A DNA stretch of 64,000 nt from Tannerella serpentiformis (GCF_003033925.1 NZ_CP028365.1:434001-498000); one strand, 5' to 3'; counted from the first letter of the stretch, positions 46,544 to 56,048 are shown. Numbers and translations: made by a program. Notes: generated from the sequence alone by a model not told the origin.

Positions 46544-46589
46544 AAAAAAGCCCCTCAAAGCAGCTTGAATGCTGACTTTGAGAGGCCTT
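46544..46589 (-). terminator. Terminator after tRNA-Pro
   Basis: On the minus strand AAGGCCTCTCAAAG.CAGC and GCTG..TTTGAGGGGCTTTTTT form a long stem with loop ATTCAA and a T6 tail, 9 bp past the tRNA. Confidence 0.85.
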
Positions 46590-46597
46590 CCAGTTAG

Positions 46598-46672
46598 TCG
46601 GGGTGACTGGATTCGAACCAGCGACCACTCGCCCCCCAGACGAGTACTCTAACCGGGCTGAGCTACACCCCG
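46598..46672 (-). tRNA. tRNA-Pro (anticodon GGG)
   Basis: The cloverleaf on the minus strand has acceptor CGGGGTG / CACCCCG, D-arm region TAGCTCAGCCCGGTTAGAG, anticodon loop CTGGGGG giving anticodon GGG, and T-arm with GGTTCGAATCC. The discriminator is A; CCA is not encoded. A promoter precedes it and a strong terminator follows. Confidence 0.95.
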
Positions 46673-46699
46673 CGTTGCATCGTTTTCTCGAATGCGCGG

Positions 46700-46730
46700 C
46701 AAAAGTAGAAAGATAATCGACTAACCAAAA
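46700..46730 (-). promoter_or_regulatory. Promoter of tRNA-Pro
   Basis: Minus strand TTTTGG (46730-46725), 17-bp spacer, TACTTTTG (46707-46700), followed by CCGCGC, 28 bp before the tRNA 5' end. It matches the Bacteroidetes -33/-7 consensus. Confidence 0.6.
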
Positions 46731-46748
46731 CCCCGTGCGCACTATTTC

Positions 46749-47798
46749 TTACTGTCCCATGTTCTCCCGATAGAAGTCGAACGACTCGATGACGAGCTCA
46801 CGAGGCACTTCTTGATCGATGACGACGTCGCCGATTCCGCGCAGGAGGGCAAAGCGGATGCGGCCGCCAGCGTTCTTCTTGTCATGCGTCATGCGTTCGT
46901 AGATCGTGTCGTAATCACGGCAACTGAACGAGAAGGGTGGATAGCCCGAACGGATGAAGTGGGTTACGCGGCGCAGATCGTCGGTCGAGAGGCCGCAGTG
47001 TTTGTGCGAGAGGTAGAGTTCGCAGACGATGCCCGCGGCGACGGCATGGCCGTGGAGGATGGGACGGCTGCGGGCGAAGGAGAGGCTCTCGAAAGCGTGG
47101 CCGATGGTGTGGCCGAAGTTGAGCGCCTTACGAATGCCCTGCTCGATGGGGTCCTCCTCGACGATGCGCGCTTTGACAGCGACGGAACGCTCCACCTCAG
47201 CGGGATCAATGGTGAAGTGGCGGGCAGAAATGTCGATGGTGAGGAGGGCGCGCAGGTGGTCGGAGTCGGCGATGAGACCATGCTTGATCATTTCGGCGAG
47301 GCCGGAGAGGAGGTTGTCGCGGTCGAGGGTGCGGAGGAAGGTGCAGTCGATCATCACGCAATCGGGCTGGTGGAAGGAGCCGATCTCGTTCTTGAGGCCG
47401 TTGAAGTTGATGCCCGTCTTTCCGCCCACGGCGGCGTCGACGGAGGCCATGAGGGTGGTGGGGATGTTGAGGACGTGCAGGCCGCGCTTGAAGGTGGCGC
47501 CGGCGAAGCCGCCGAGGTCTGTCACCATGCCGCCGCCGAGGTTGATGAGCAGCGAGTGACGCGAGGCGCCGCCGTCGGAGAGGTGCTGCCAGATCTGGGC
47601 CACCTGCGCGATGTCTTTATGGACGTCGCCGGCCTCGATGGTGATCTGCCCGGCGTCGCGGAGGGCGGGAGTGCCTTCGAGCAGGGGCAGGCAGTGCTGC
47701 CGCGTGTTGGTGTCGGTGACGAGGTAGGTCTTGTCGTAATTCTTTGACGCGAGGTAGGCGGTCAGCGCCTCGGCGATGTCTTTTGTGAAGATGATCAT
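46749..47798 (-). CDS. aroB: 3-dehydroquinate synthase
   Basis: Protein of 349 residues, the second step of the shikimate pathway (DAHP to 3-dehydroquinate), using NAD and a divalent metal. Landmarks are LVTDTNTRQHCLPLL, the NAD-binding GGGMVTDLGGFAGATFKRG, IPTTLMASVDAAVGGKTGIN, and metal-binding LNFGHTIGHAFE plus HGHAVAAGIV. The start is ATG 47798 (MIIFTKDIAEAL); the frame extending upstream enters the 41-bp array and is not coding. The gene stands alone, with the array between it and alaS upstream. Confidence 0.95.
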   Translation of the reverse strand: MIIFTKDIAEALTAYLASKNYDKTYLVTDTNTRQHCLPLLEGTPALRDAGQITIEAGDVHKDIAQVAQIWQHLSDGGASRHSLLINLGGGMVTDLGGFAGATFKRGLHVLNIPTTLMASVDAAVGGKTGINFNGLKNEIGSFHQPDCVMIDCTFLRTLDRDNLLSGLAEMIKHGLIADSDHLRALLTIDISARHFTIDPAEVERSVAVKARIVEEDPIEQGIRKALNFGHTIGHAFESLSFARSRPILHGHAVAAGIVCELYLSHKHCGLSTDDLRRVTHFIRSGYPPFSFSCRDYDTIYERMTHDKKNAGGRIRFALLRGIGDVVIDQEVPRELVIESFDFYRENMGQ

Positions 47799-47837
47799 TG
47801 GGGGGTCTATGCTATACATATAATAATGGGAGAAGAT

Positions 47838-48288
47838 GAGCCTCAGATTGCATTTTACAAGCGTGCAAAATCCAAAATGAGCCTCAGATTGCATTTTACA
47901 AGCGTGTAAAGTCTAAAATGAGCCTCAGATTGCATTTTACAAGCGTGCAAAGTCCAAAATGAGGCTCAGATTGCATTTTACAAGCGTGCAAAGCCTGAAA
48001 TGAGGCTCAGATTGCATTTTACAAGCGTGCAAAGTCCGAAATGAGCCTCAGATTGGATTTTACAAGCATGTAAAGCCTGAAATGAGCCTCAGATTGGATT
48101 TTACAAGCGTGCAAAGTCCAAAATGAGGCTCGGATTGCATTTTACAAGCGTGCAAAGTCCGAAATGAGCCTCAGATTGCATTTTACAAGCGTGCAAAGTC
48201 CAAAATGAGCCTCAGATTGCATTTTGCAAGCGTGCAAAGTCCAAAATGAGGCTCAGATTGGATTTCACACGCTTGCAAAGCTCTTGGC
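47838..48288. repeat. Tandem array A8, 11 copies of a 41-bp unit
   Basis: Units starting GAGCCTC or GAGGCTC are at 47838, 47879, 47920, 47961, 48002, 48043, 48084, 48125, 48166, 48207 and 48248, all exactly 41 bp apart. The unit is close to GAGCCTCAGATTGCATTTTA + CAAGCGTGCAAAGTCCAAAAT. Dyads TTTACA-AGCG-TGTAAA and TTTGCA-AGCG-TGCAAA occur in different copies, as if both arms changed together. The array separates aroB and alaS and ends about 20 bp before the alaS stop. Confidence 0.96.
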
Positions 48289-48307
48289 GGGGGCGGTCCG
48301 GGCGACT

Positions 48308-50938
48308 TTATTTCAGTCCGGCCTCCTCCAAGATGGCGTCGATGGCGGCGCTCAAGCCGTCGGGGTTCTTGCCGCCAGCCATGGCGAAGTGGGGCTGTCC
48401 GCCGCCTCCACCGCGGATGAACGAGGAGCCCTTCTTGACCAGCTTCGCGGCGTCGAGACCTTCACTGACGAGGGGCTGGCTGAGCAGGACGAGCAGGCCG
48501 CAACGATCGTGGTCGCGGATGCCGGCCACGAAGCAGATACGCTCGTCGCTCGACGATTCGTCCTTGATCTGCATGGCGATCGACTTGCAGAGGTCGACGT
48601 CGCCCTCGCCGTTGAAGAGGATCAGTCGGGTGCCACGACGATCGACGGCGTGGGCGAGCAATTCCTTCTTCATCGTGGCGGCTTTCTCCCGGATGTACTC
48701 GCCGACTTGCCGCTTGAGCTCGCTGTTCTCTTCGATCGATTTGCGGATGGTCGGCAGCAGGTTGGGCACGTTGTTGAACAAGGCGCGCACCTCGCGCACG
48801 GCGTCTTGGGTGAAGTGGAAAAGTCGCTCGGCAGCGTCGGCCGTGACGGCCTCGATGCGGCGCACACCGGCGGCAATGGAGCTTTCGCTGGTGATGTACA
48901 TGGAGCCGATCATGCCGGTGGCGGGGATGTGGGTGCCGCCGCAAAGCTCGACGGAGGTGCCGTAGCGCACGACGCGCACTTCCTCGCCGTACTTCTCGCC
49001 GAAGAGGGCCATCGCGCCCAAGGCTTTGGCCTCGGCGATGGGCATGTTGCGACGCTCGTCGAGAGGCAGGTTCTGGCGGATGCGACGGTTGACGATCTGC
49101 TCCACGCGGCGGATCTCCTCGTCGGTCATCTTGCCGAAGTGGGAGAAGTCGAAGCGGAGCGACTCGGGCCCGACGTACGATCCTTTCTGCTCAACGTGTG
49201 TGCCGAGCGTCTCGCGGAGCGCCTCATGGAGCAGGTGCGTAGCCGTGTGGTTGCATTCGCAGCGGATGCGGCGCTCCACGTCGATGCGGGCTGTGAACGA
49301 GGCGGTGAGGTCTTTCGGGAGCTTCGTGGTGAGGTGCACAGGCAGGTTGTTTTCGCGCTTCGTGTCGATGATCTCCGTCTGTTCGCCGTCCGGGGCGATG
49401 AGCCATCCGCTGTCGCCCACCTGTCCACCCATCTCAGCGTAGAAGGGCGTCTTGTCGAGGACGATCTGATAGAGGGTCTTGTTTTTCTGTTTGATGCGGC
49501 GGTAGCGGAGGATCTCCACGTCGCACTCCATCATGTCGTAACCCACGAAGGCCGTCTCGCCCTCGCGCAGCGTCACCCAGTCGTCAGCCTCGATGGCGGC
49601 GGCGTTGCGTGCGCGTTCCTTTTGCTTCTGCATCTCGGCGTCGAAGCCCTTGAGGTCAGCGTCCATGCCATGCTCGCGGAGGATCAGTTCGGTGAGGTCA
49701 AGCGGAAAGCCATACGTGTCGTAGAGGGCGAAGGCGTCCGTTCCGGCCAGCGTTTTACGACCCGCGGCGTTCAGCTCTTCGATCTTTTTTTCGAGCAAAC
49801 GGATGCCTGTTTCGAGCGTGCGGAGGAAAGCCTCTTCCTCTTCCTTCATCACCTTTCCGATCAGCTCCTGCTGGGCCACTAGCTCCGGATAAGCCGTGCC
49901 CATCGTGGCGATGAGCGTCGGGAGGAGGCGATACATGAAGGCCTCTTTGCAGTCGAGGAAGGTGTAGGCGTAACGCACCGCGCGGCGCAGGATGCGGCGG
50001 ATCACATAGCCCGCCTTGGCGTTCGAGGGCAGCTGTCCGTCGGTGATGGAGAAGGCGATGGTGCGGATATGGTCCGCCACGACGCGCATAGCCACGTCCT
50101 TCTGCCGATCGGCGCCGTAGGTCGTGCCCGTCATGTGGGCGATGGCCTGGATGAGCGGCTGGAAGACGTCCGTGTCATAGTTCGACGTCTTGCCTTGCAG
50201 CGCCATACAGAGTCGCTCGAAGCCCATGCCTGTATCGATGACGCGGTTCGGCAGCGGTTCCAAGGAGCCATCGGCCTTCCTGTTATATTGCATGAAGACG
50301 AGGTTCCAGATCTCGATCACGAGCGGATTGTCTTTGTTCACGAGCGATGCCCCGGGCACAGCCGCGCGCTCAGCGTCGGGCCGGAGGTCGATGTGGATCT
50401 CCGAACAAGGTCCGCAGGGGCCCGTGTCGCCCATCTCCCAAAAGTTGTCGTGCTTGTTGCCCTCGAGGATGTGGTCAGCGGGCAGGTATTCGGCCCAATA
50501 GCCGGCCGCCTCACTGTCGCGCTCGAGGCCCTCGGATGGGCTGCCCTCGAAGATGGTGGCGTAGAGTCGTGCCGGGTCAAGATGCAGCGTGTCAACCAAG
50601 TATTCCCACGCCCAGCTGATAATTTCTTTCTTGAAATAATCGCCGAACGACCAGTTGCCGAGCATCTCGAACATGGTGTGGTGATACGTGTCGTGGCCCA
50701 CCTCCTCGAGGTCGTTGTGCTTACCGCTGACGCGCAAACATTTCTGAGAATCGGCCACGCGAGGGTATTTGATGGCGGTGTTACCGAGTATAATGTCCTT
50801 GAATTGGTTCATCCCGGCGTTGGTAAACATCAGCGTGGGATCGTCCTTAATAACCATCGGAGCCGATGGTACAATATGGTGTCTTTTCGATGCGAAAAAA
50901 GACAAGAATGATTCGCGAATTTCTTGTGCTGTCAGCAT
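48308..50938 (-). CDS. alaS: Alanyl-tRNA synthetase
   Basis: Protein of 876 residues that charges tRNA-Ala and edits mischarged Ser/Gly. Landmarks are the N-terminal REFLSFF-type start ([15 protein letters not shown]), [14 protein letters not shown], the class II motif region [13 protein letters not shown] (seen as [14 protein letters not shown]), the editing-domain [11 protein letters not shown] with metal-binding [13 protein letters not shown], and a C-terminal DHHA1-type [14 protein letters not shown]. The start is ATG 50938 ([11 protein letters not shown]). It is divergent from the M23 peptidase gene with a shared palindromic promoter region. Length is typical. Confidence 0.97.
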   Translation of the reverse strand: MLTAQEIRESFLSFFASKRHHIVPSAPMVIKDDPTLMFTNAGMNQFKDIILGNTAIKYPRVADSQKCLRVSGKHNDLEEVGHDTYHHTMFEMLGNWSFGDYFKKEIISWAWEYLVDTLHLDPARLYATIFEGSPSEGLERDSEAAGYWAEYLPADHILEGNKHDNFWEMGDTGPCGPCSEIHIDLRPDAERAAVPGASLVNKDNPLVIEIWNLVFMQYNRKADGSLEPLPNRVIDTGMGFERLCMALQGKTSNYDTDVFQPLIQAIAHMTGTTYGADRQKDVAMRVVADHIRTIAFSITDGQLPSNAKAGYVIRRILRRAVRYAYTFLDCKEAFMYRLLPTLIATMGTAYPELVAQQELIGKVMKEEEEAFLRTLETGIRLLEKKIEELNAAGRKTLAGTDAFALYDTYGFPLDLTELILREHGMDADLKGFDAEMQKQKERARNAAAIEADDWVTLREGETAFVGYDMMECDVEILRYRRIKQKNKTLYQIVLDKTPFYAEMGGQVGDSGWLIAPDGEQTEIIDTKRENNLPVHLTTKLPKDLTASFTARIDVERRIRCECNHTATHLLHEALRETLGTHVEQKGSYVGPESLRFDFSHFGKMTDEEIRRVEQIVNRRIRQNLPLDERRNMPIAEAKALGAMALFGEKYGEEVRVVRYGTSVELCGGTHIPATGMIGSMYITSESSIAAGVRRIEAVTADAAERLFHFTQDAVREVRALFNNVPNLLPTIRKSIEENSELKRQVGEYIREKAATMKKELLAHAVDRRGTRLILFNGEGDVDLCKSIAMQIKDESSSDERICFVAGIRDHDRCGLLVLLSQPLVSEGLDAAKLVKKGSSFIRGGGGGQPHFAMAGGKNPDGLSAAIDAILEEAGLK

Positions 50939-50979
50939 ATTTGAATATGTAAATAACCTGTTAAAACCTTGCAAATGGG

Positions 50980-51011
50980 GCGCAAACATAGGTCAAAACC
51001 TACATTTGCGC
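50980..51011. promoter_or_regulatory. Palindromic divergent promoter region for alaS and the M23 peptidase
   Basis: GCGCAAACATAGGT (50980-50993), CAAA, ACCTACATTTGCGC (50998-51011): arms match at 12 of 14 positions. They contain a -7 box in each direction, TACATTTG on plus (51001-51008) and TATGTTTG on minus (50990-50983). Start codons lie 45 bp (alaS) and 29 bp (peptidase) away. Confidence 0.6.
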
Positions 51012-51036
51012 CTCAATCATAAGGGATGAATTGATT

Positions 51037-52020
51037 ATGGGACTATTCAAGTCAAAGAAGATATACTACAAGTACAACACGGAGACGCTCAGCTTCGAGC
51101 GGGTCTATCCCACCGTCAAGCAGCGCATTTTCGCTGTCGTCAGGCATGCCAGCATCGGCATATTGGTCGGGGTAGCGCTCTTCTTTCTTTTCGCCAACAT
51201 TTTCTCCTCCCCCATGGAATCCCTCCTGCAAAAGGAGAACAAACTGCTGCAAACCCAATACGAGGTGCTCAGCCTGCAACTCAACGATGCGCTGGAGGTT
51301 TTGGACGACATCCAGCAACGCGACGAGAACCTCTATCGTGCCATCTTCCAAGCCCGCTCCATCCCTGAATCTGTCCGCAAACCGGGCTTCGGCGGCACCA
51401 ACCGCTACGCCTACCTCTCCAGCCTCTCCAACGCCGATCTGGTGATCGAGACCACGCAGAAGCTCGACATGCTCAAGAAGCAGCTCTACGTCGAATCTAA
51501 CTCGCTCGAGGAGCTGATCTCCATCGGTAAAAGTCTCGAAGAGCGTGTGCGCTGCATCCCCGCCATCCAGCCCATATCGAACAAAGACCTCAAACGCACC
51601 GCATCGGGCTACGGCACACGTATCGACCCGATCTATCACACCCTCCGCTTCCATGCGGGCATGGACTTCGCCGCCCCGATGGGCACGGATATCTACGCCA
51701 CGGGTAACGGCCGCGTCATCCTAGCCGGATGGAAACAGGGCTACGGCAACTGCGTCATCATCGATCATGGCTACAGCTACAAAACGCTCTACGGCCACAT
51801 GGAGAAGATCCTCGTCCGCGAAGGGCAGTCTGTGACCCGTGGCGAAGTGATCGGCCTGGTGGGTAGCACCGGCAAATCCACCGGCCCACACCTGCACTAC
51901 GAGGTGCACATCAACGACAAACCGGACAACCCCGCCAAGTACTACTATCAGGATCTCAATCCCGAGGAGTACGACCAGATGCTGCAGCTGTCTGAGAACC
52001 ACGGCCAGGTGCTCGACTGA
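51037..52020 (+). CDS. M23 family murein endopeptidase, membrane-anchored
   Basis: Protein of 327 residues. A basic N-terminus is followed by one membrane segment (ASIGILVGVALFFLFANIF, about 38-56), a coiled-coil stalk (ESLLQKENKLLQTQYEVLSL...) and a C-terminal LytM/M23 domain with zinc ligands HAGMDFAAP and GPHLHYEVHIN. It would cut peptidoglycan crosslinks or act as an activator in cell elongation or division. The start is ATG 51037; a TTG two codons earlier is less likely. It is the first gene of a rightward operon with the MerR regulator and antiporter. Confidence 0.93.
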   Translation: MGLFKSKKIYYKYNTETLSFERVYPTVKQRIFAVVRHASIGILVGVALFFLFANIFSSPMESLLQKENKLLQTQYEVLSLQLNDALEVLDDIQQRDENLYRAIFQARSIPESVRKPGFGGTNRYAYLSSLSNADLVIETTQKLDMLKKQLYVESNSLEELISIGKSLEERVRCIPAIQPISNKDLKRTASGYGTRIDPIYHTLRFHAGMDFAAPMGTDIYATGNGRVILAGWKQGYGNCVIIDHGYSYKTLYGHMEKILVREGQSVTRGEVIGLVGSTGKSTGPHLHYEVHINDKPDNPAKYYYQDLNPEEYDQMLQLSENHGQVLD

Positions 52021-52039
52021 TCCCCCCCCTCGCCCATCA

Positions 52040-52417
52040 ATGGGATTAAAACAGAACAAGAACCTCAAGCTCTACTTCTCCATCCGGGAAGTAGCCGCAC
52101 GCTTCGGCCTGAACGAATCCACCCTCCGCTACTGGGAGAAGGAATTCGACGAGCTCGCTCCGCGCAAGACGCCCGGCGGCACCCGCTACTACACCGAGCA
52201 GGACATTGAGCTCATCGGCCTCATCCACTACCTCCTCAAGGAACGCGGTATGACCGTCGCCGGCGCCCGACGCAAGCTCAAGGACAACAAGGAGACTACT
52301 ATCAACCAAATGCAAATCATAGAGAAATTAAAAACGATTCGCGCCGAGCTCGTCGCCCTTCGGGACGCCATCGATCGGCTGGAAAACAATGAAGAAGAAA
52401 GGATGGAAAAACAATGA
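52040..52417 (+). CDS. MerR family transcriptional regulator
   Basis: Protein of 125 residues. The MerR helix-turn-helix and wing cover residues about 11-80 (YFSIREVAARFGLNESTLRY, WEKEFDELAPRKTPGGTRYY, LIHYLLKERGMTVAGARRKL), and a short coiled coil follows. There is no C-terminal effector domain and no metal-binding Cys pattern. This class is conserved next to the M23 gene in Bacteroidetes and its target is unknown. Its stop overlaps the antiporter ATG by four bases (ATGA). Confidence 0.9.
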   Translation: MGLKQNKNLKLYFSIREVAARFGLNESTLRYWEKEFDELAPRKTPGGTRYYTEQDIELIGLIHYLLKERGMTVAGARRKLKDNKETTINQMQIIEKLKTIRAELVALRDAIDRLENNEEERMEKQ

Positions 52418-53385
52418 ACAACGTATGGATGTCCCTCGTTTTTGTCGTCATCGGACTGGTGCTGATCCTCGTCGGCGCCAACGCCCTGACTGACGGCGCC
52501 GCGGCCGTAGCCAAGCGATTCCGCATCTCAAACCTCGTGATCGGCCTCACGATCGTAGCCTTCGGCACCTCCGCCCCGGAGCTGACCGTGAGCGTACTCT
52601 CCGCCCTCAAGGGCAGCCCCGACCTGGCCATGGGCAACGTGGTCGGGTCGAACATTTTCAACGTCCTCTTGATCCTTGGCGTGACAGCCGCCATCATTCC
52701 GCTGCACGTCCCTCGAAGCACCATAACGAAAGAAGTGCCCTTCTGCATCCTCGCCTCCTTGGTGCTCCTCTTCGTAGCCAGCGACGTCTGGATCGACGGC
52801 GCCACGGAGAACGTCCTCAGCCGCATCGACGGACTGGTGCTCCTCTGCTTCTTCGCCATCTTCTTCGGATACACCTTGGCCATCGCCCACAATAAGACGG
52901 ACGACGCCGACGAGGAGGGCATCAAATCCATGCCCGTCTGGCGCTCGGCGCTCTACATCGTCGGCGGACTAGCAGGGCTGATCTACGGCGGACAGCTCTT
53001 CGTCGACGGCTCGTCGGCCATCGCGCGCAACCTCGGCGTGAGCGAGTCGACCATCGGCCTGACGCTCGTCGCCGGCGGCACCTCCCTACCCGAGCTGGCC
53101 ACCTCCGCCGTGGCTGCGCTGAAGAAGAATCCACAGATGGCCATCGGCAACGTGGTCGGCTCGAACCTCTTCAACATCTTCTTCGTCCTCGGTTGCGCCG
53201 CCTCCATCTCGCCGCTACACGTAGCCGGCATTACGATGGTCGACTATGCCGTGATGATCGGATCGGCCGTCCTCCTGCTCATCTTCGGACAGTTCTTCCG
53301 CCAGCGCACCATCACCCGCTGGGAGGGCGTCGTAATGACCCTCTGCTTCATCGCCTACACCGCCTACTTGGTGGCCAATGCGTAA
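52414..53385 (+). CDS. Calcium/sodium antiporter, CaCA superfamily (YrbG-like)
   Basis: Protein of 323 residues with ten membrane segments in two inverted halves. The alpha-repeats are intact: VIGLTIVAFGTSAPELTVSV with GNVVGSNIFNVLLILG, and TIGLTLVAGGTSLPELATSA with GNVVGSNLFNIFFVLG. It should exchange Ca2+ for Na+ (or K+/H+) across the inner membrane. The start overlaps the MerR stop. A GC-rich terminator follows. Confidence 0.94.
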   Translation: MNNVWMSLVFVVIGLVLILVGANALTDGAAAVAKRFRISNLVIGLTIVAFGTSAPELTVSVLSALKGSPDLAMGNVVGSNIFNVLLILGVTAAIIPLHVPRSTITKEVPFCILASLVLLFVASDVWIDGATENVLSRIDGLVLLCFFAIFFGYTLAIAHNKTDDADEEGIKSMPVWRSALYIVGGLAGLIYGGQLFVDGSSAIARNLGVSESTIGLTLVAGGTSLPELATSAVAALKKNPQMAIGNVVGSNLFNIFFVLGCAASISPLHVAGITMVDYAVMIGSAVLLLIFGQFFRQRTITRWEGVVMTLCFIAYTAYLVANA

Positions 53386-53390
53386 CAGCT

Positions 53391-53446
53391 AAGGCCGGGC
53401 ACGCGAGATGGAGGATTCCCCCCTCCCGTGTACCCGGCCGCTTTTC
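53391..53446 (+). terminator. Terminator after the antiporter operon
   Basis: GGCCGGG (53393-53399) pairs with CCCGGCC (53433-53439), with GGAGG / CCTCC pairing inside, and is followed by GCTTTT. The edges (GGCCGGG.AC, GTACCCGGCC) resemble ends of the dispersed hairpin family. Confidence 0.6.
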
Positions 53447-53573
53447 GATCTTCCTCCCGAGGAGGGATGACAACGCGCCGCACGTTTAGGTCTTGGATTT
53501 TTATCCCGACCCCGAAGTCACTGATTTCAGCCCTTGTTTTTCTGCATGCCTCCTCCCCGCTTATTTCCCCTTT

Positions 53574-56048
53574 ATGAAGTATCAAACCAACCTCCGCGAA
53601 GAAGAGATTAAGAACCGACTCCGGCACGACTATTTCGGCGCCTACGACGCCACGCCCATCTTGGGCAACATTGACTTTGCCGTAGCCCTACCCGCACTGC
53701 CGCTGCATGGCGTCGCTCCGGCACCCGAGGACAGGGAGTACCTGCTTTGGGCCGAAGCCAAGAAGGGTACATCGCACGACATCGACGAGTCGCTCGTGCA
53801 GCTCATCCTCACCATCGGAAAGGCACGCACCTTTGACCGACACATGCCGCCCACCTTCCTCGGCGCCTTTGATGCCGAGAAGATTGCCTTCCTGCCCTAC
53901 AGCGACATCCATGACGTCTTTTATCAGAACGACTTCAACTGGAACGTCAAGCCCTCCGACCACGATACACGCGAGTTTCGGCAACTCATGGAGACTGTCC
54001 GCCGGACGCTCGAAAAGGACACGCTCCGCTTCCGCCTCGACACCGACAGCGAAGAGCTACGGCAATTCATCCGCCAAAACTTCATCATCGACAAAGCCAA
54101 CCTCTGGAAGCTGCCCATCAACAAGACCAACTTCACGGCCGTATACGCCAAGTGGCGCGAGGCCGTCCGACCGTCCATCGCTATCGATTGGGAAAAGACG
54201 AAGAAGGCCGGCATCATCGACGCTGACTTCTACTTAGCCGACCTCCTCTCTCGGCAAAACATCACGCTCCGAGAGAAGCTCTACGTCCTGCTGCGAGAGA
54301 CGTTTTACGAGCTGGATCGGAAGATCGACGGCATGGGCTTTCTTAACGCCAAACGAGCCGACTTTAAGGATGACGGCCGCGCGCACACTGAGTTTTGGAA
54401 TCGCTACGAGCGTCCGCCTCGTGAGGAATATTGGGAGTACATCGTGGCGCGGCGCGACCTACTTGTGCCGCAAGACGTGCGCGAACGCAAAGGCTCCTAC
54501 TTCACGCCGCGCCAGTGGGTGGAGCTCTCGCAGCAGTACCTCTCCGACGAGTTAGGTGAAGATTGGCAGGAGGAATACGACATCTGGGACTGCTGCGCGG
54601 GCACGGGCAACCTGCTCGTGGGGCTAACGAACAAGTACCGCATTTGGGCCTCCACGCTCGACCAGAGCGACGTCGACGTCATGCACGATCGCATCGCCAA
54701 CGGTGCCAACCTGCTCGACAGCCACGTCTTCCGCTTCGACTTCCTCAACGACTCCTTCGACCTCCTCCCCGACGGCCTCCGAGAGATTATTAATGATCCC
54801 GAACGCCGCCGTAAGCTGGTCATCTATATCAATCCGCCGTATGCGGAGGCAACTACGGCCAAAACAGTCACAGGAACAAGCAAGAACAAAGCAGGCACAG
54901 CCATTGGTAATCGCACACACGAGAAGTATAAAGGAATTATCGGTAAAGCTGGAAATGAATTATTCGCACAATTCTTGATCCGGATATACAAGGAAATCCC
55001 TCTATGCAGGATTGCAAATTTTTCAACTTTGAAAAATTTGCAATCCTCCAACTTCTCGGATTTCAGGAAAGAATTTCGAGCGCAGCTCGAAAAATTTTTT
55101 GCGGTTCCAGCCGATACCTTCGACAATGTGAGTGGGCAGTTCCCCATCTCATTTCAGATGTGGAACACGGAGCAGGAAGAGATCTTTGTTGAAAAGACGG
55201 GGACTTTCTACGACAAAAAGGGCGCGTTCTATAAAGAGAAGACCGTAGCCTCACTCGACCATGTACCAAGAATCAACGCATGGATTAAGCAGTTTGACAA
55301 GAAGAAGGGAGCCATCGGATTTATGGAAAACCCTACTCCTGATTTTCAAAACAACAAGTTCTTAAACATCGCATCTATAGAAGGAAGTCGGCATAACAAC
55401 TACTTATACATTAATAGAGATACGTTGTTTGTAGGCAGCATCTACTTCGCTATCCGTCTTTGCATTTCTCCCAACTGGGATAACGACCGCGACCAATTCC
55501 TTTACCCCAACGATGGCTGGGCGAGCGATACGGAGTTTCAAAACGATTGCCTTGTCTTTACCCTCTTCCACGGACAAAACCGCATCAGCAGCACGCAAGG
55601 CGTCAACCACTGGATCCCTTTCTCAGAAGCAGAGGTCGGCGCACAAGACGCGTTTAAGAGCCATTTCATGCACGACTTTATCCGCGGCAAGCTGCCCAAG
55701 GCAGAGGCGACAGCTGAGAGCCAGCTCCAAATCTTCAATGTCGACACGCCCCGCCCACGCACAGGCGAGCCCCTCGCCTTCTCGCCCGAGGCTACCGCGG
55801 CGATGGACACCGGCCGTGCCCTCTGGCAATATTATCACCGCCAACCCGGCGCCCTCCCCGACGCTTCGCTCTACGACATCCGCCTCCACTGCCAAGGCGT
55901 CAAGACGAGCAAGAGCGGCAAGACGCAGATGAACACCACCAGCCCCGACGACACCTATACCACGCTGATCAAAGACCTCCGCGCCCGTGTCGCCGCCTTG
56001 GCCCGTAAGATCGAGCCGAAGGTCTATGCCTACGGATTCCTGAAATAA
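53574..56048 (+). CDS. Single-chain restriction-modification enzyme (N6-adenine methyltransferase fused to PD-(D/E)XK-type nuclease)
   Basis: Protein of 824 residues. The N-terminal part has Asp34 in GNIDFAVALP and WAEAKKG (Glu61, Lys63), a PD-(D/E)XK-like pattern. The methyltransferase core follows: WDCCAGTGNLLVG (motif I, about 335-347) and INPPYAEA (motif IV NPPY, about 418-425), the order of amino-methyltransferases. The C-terminal part should hold the target-recognition domain. This plan fits type IIG/type I-like enzymes such as the Eco57I group. About 54890-55540 is clearly more AT-rich than either side, and an 18-bp perfect inverted repeat lies at 55008-55047. The start is ATG 53574 (MKYQTNLREEEI). 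No separate specificity or nuclease gene is adjacent. Confidence 0.85.
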   Translation: MKYQTNLREEEIKNRLRHDYFGAYDATPILGNIDFAVALPALPLHGVAPAPEDREYLLWAEAKKGTSHDIDESLVQLILTIGKARTFDRHMPPTFLGAFDAEKIAFLPYSDIHDVFYQNDFNWNVKPSDHDTREFRQLMETVRRTLEKDTLRFRLDTDSEELRQFIRQNFIIDKANLWKLPINKTNFTAVYAKWREAVRPSIAIDWEKTKKAGIIDADFYLADLLSRQNITLREKLYVLLRETFYELDRKIDGMGFLNAKRADFKDDGRAHTEFWNRYERPPREEYWEYIVARRDLLVPQDVRERKGSYFTPRQWVELSQQYLSDELGEDWQEEYDIWDCCAGTGNLLVGLTNKYRIWASTLDQSDVDVMHDRIANGANLLDSHVFRFDFLNDSFDLLPDGLREIINDPERRRKLVIYINPPYAEATTAKTVTGTSKNKAGTAIGNRTHEKYKGIIGKAGNELFAQFLIRIYKEIPLCRIANFSTLKNLQSSNFSDFRKEFRAQLEKFFAVPADTFDNVSGQFPISFQMWNTEQEEIFVEKTGTFYDKKGAFYKEKTVASLDHVPRINAWIKQFDKKKGAIGFMENPTPDFQNNKFLNIASIEGSRHNNYLYINRDTLFVGSIYFAIRLCISPNWDNDRDQFLYPNDGWASDTEFQNDCLVFTLFHGQNRISSTQGVNHWIPFSEAEVGAQDAFKSHFMHDFIRGKLPKAEATAESQLQIFNVDTPRPRTGEPLAFSPEATAAMDTGRALWQYYHRQPGALPDASLYDIRLHCQGVKTSKSGKTQMNTTSPDDTYTTLIKDLRARVAALARKIEPKVYAYGFLK

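Noticed and set aside
48224-49882. 552-codon plus-strand frame opposite alaS
   Set aside because: Antisense shadow; the minus strand encodes a complete alanyl-tRNA synthetase.
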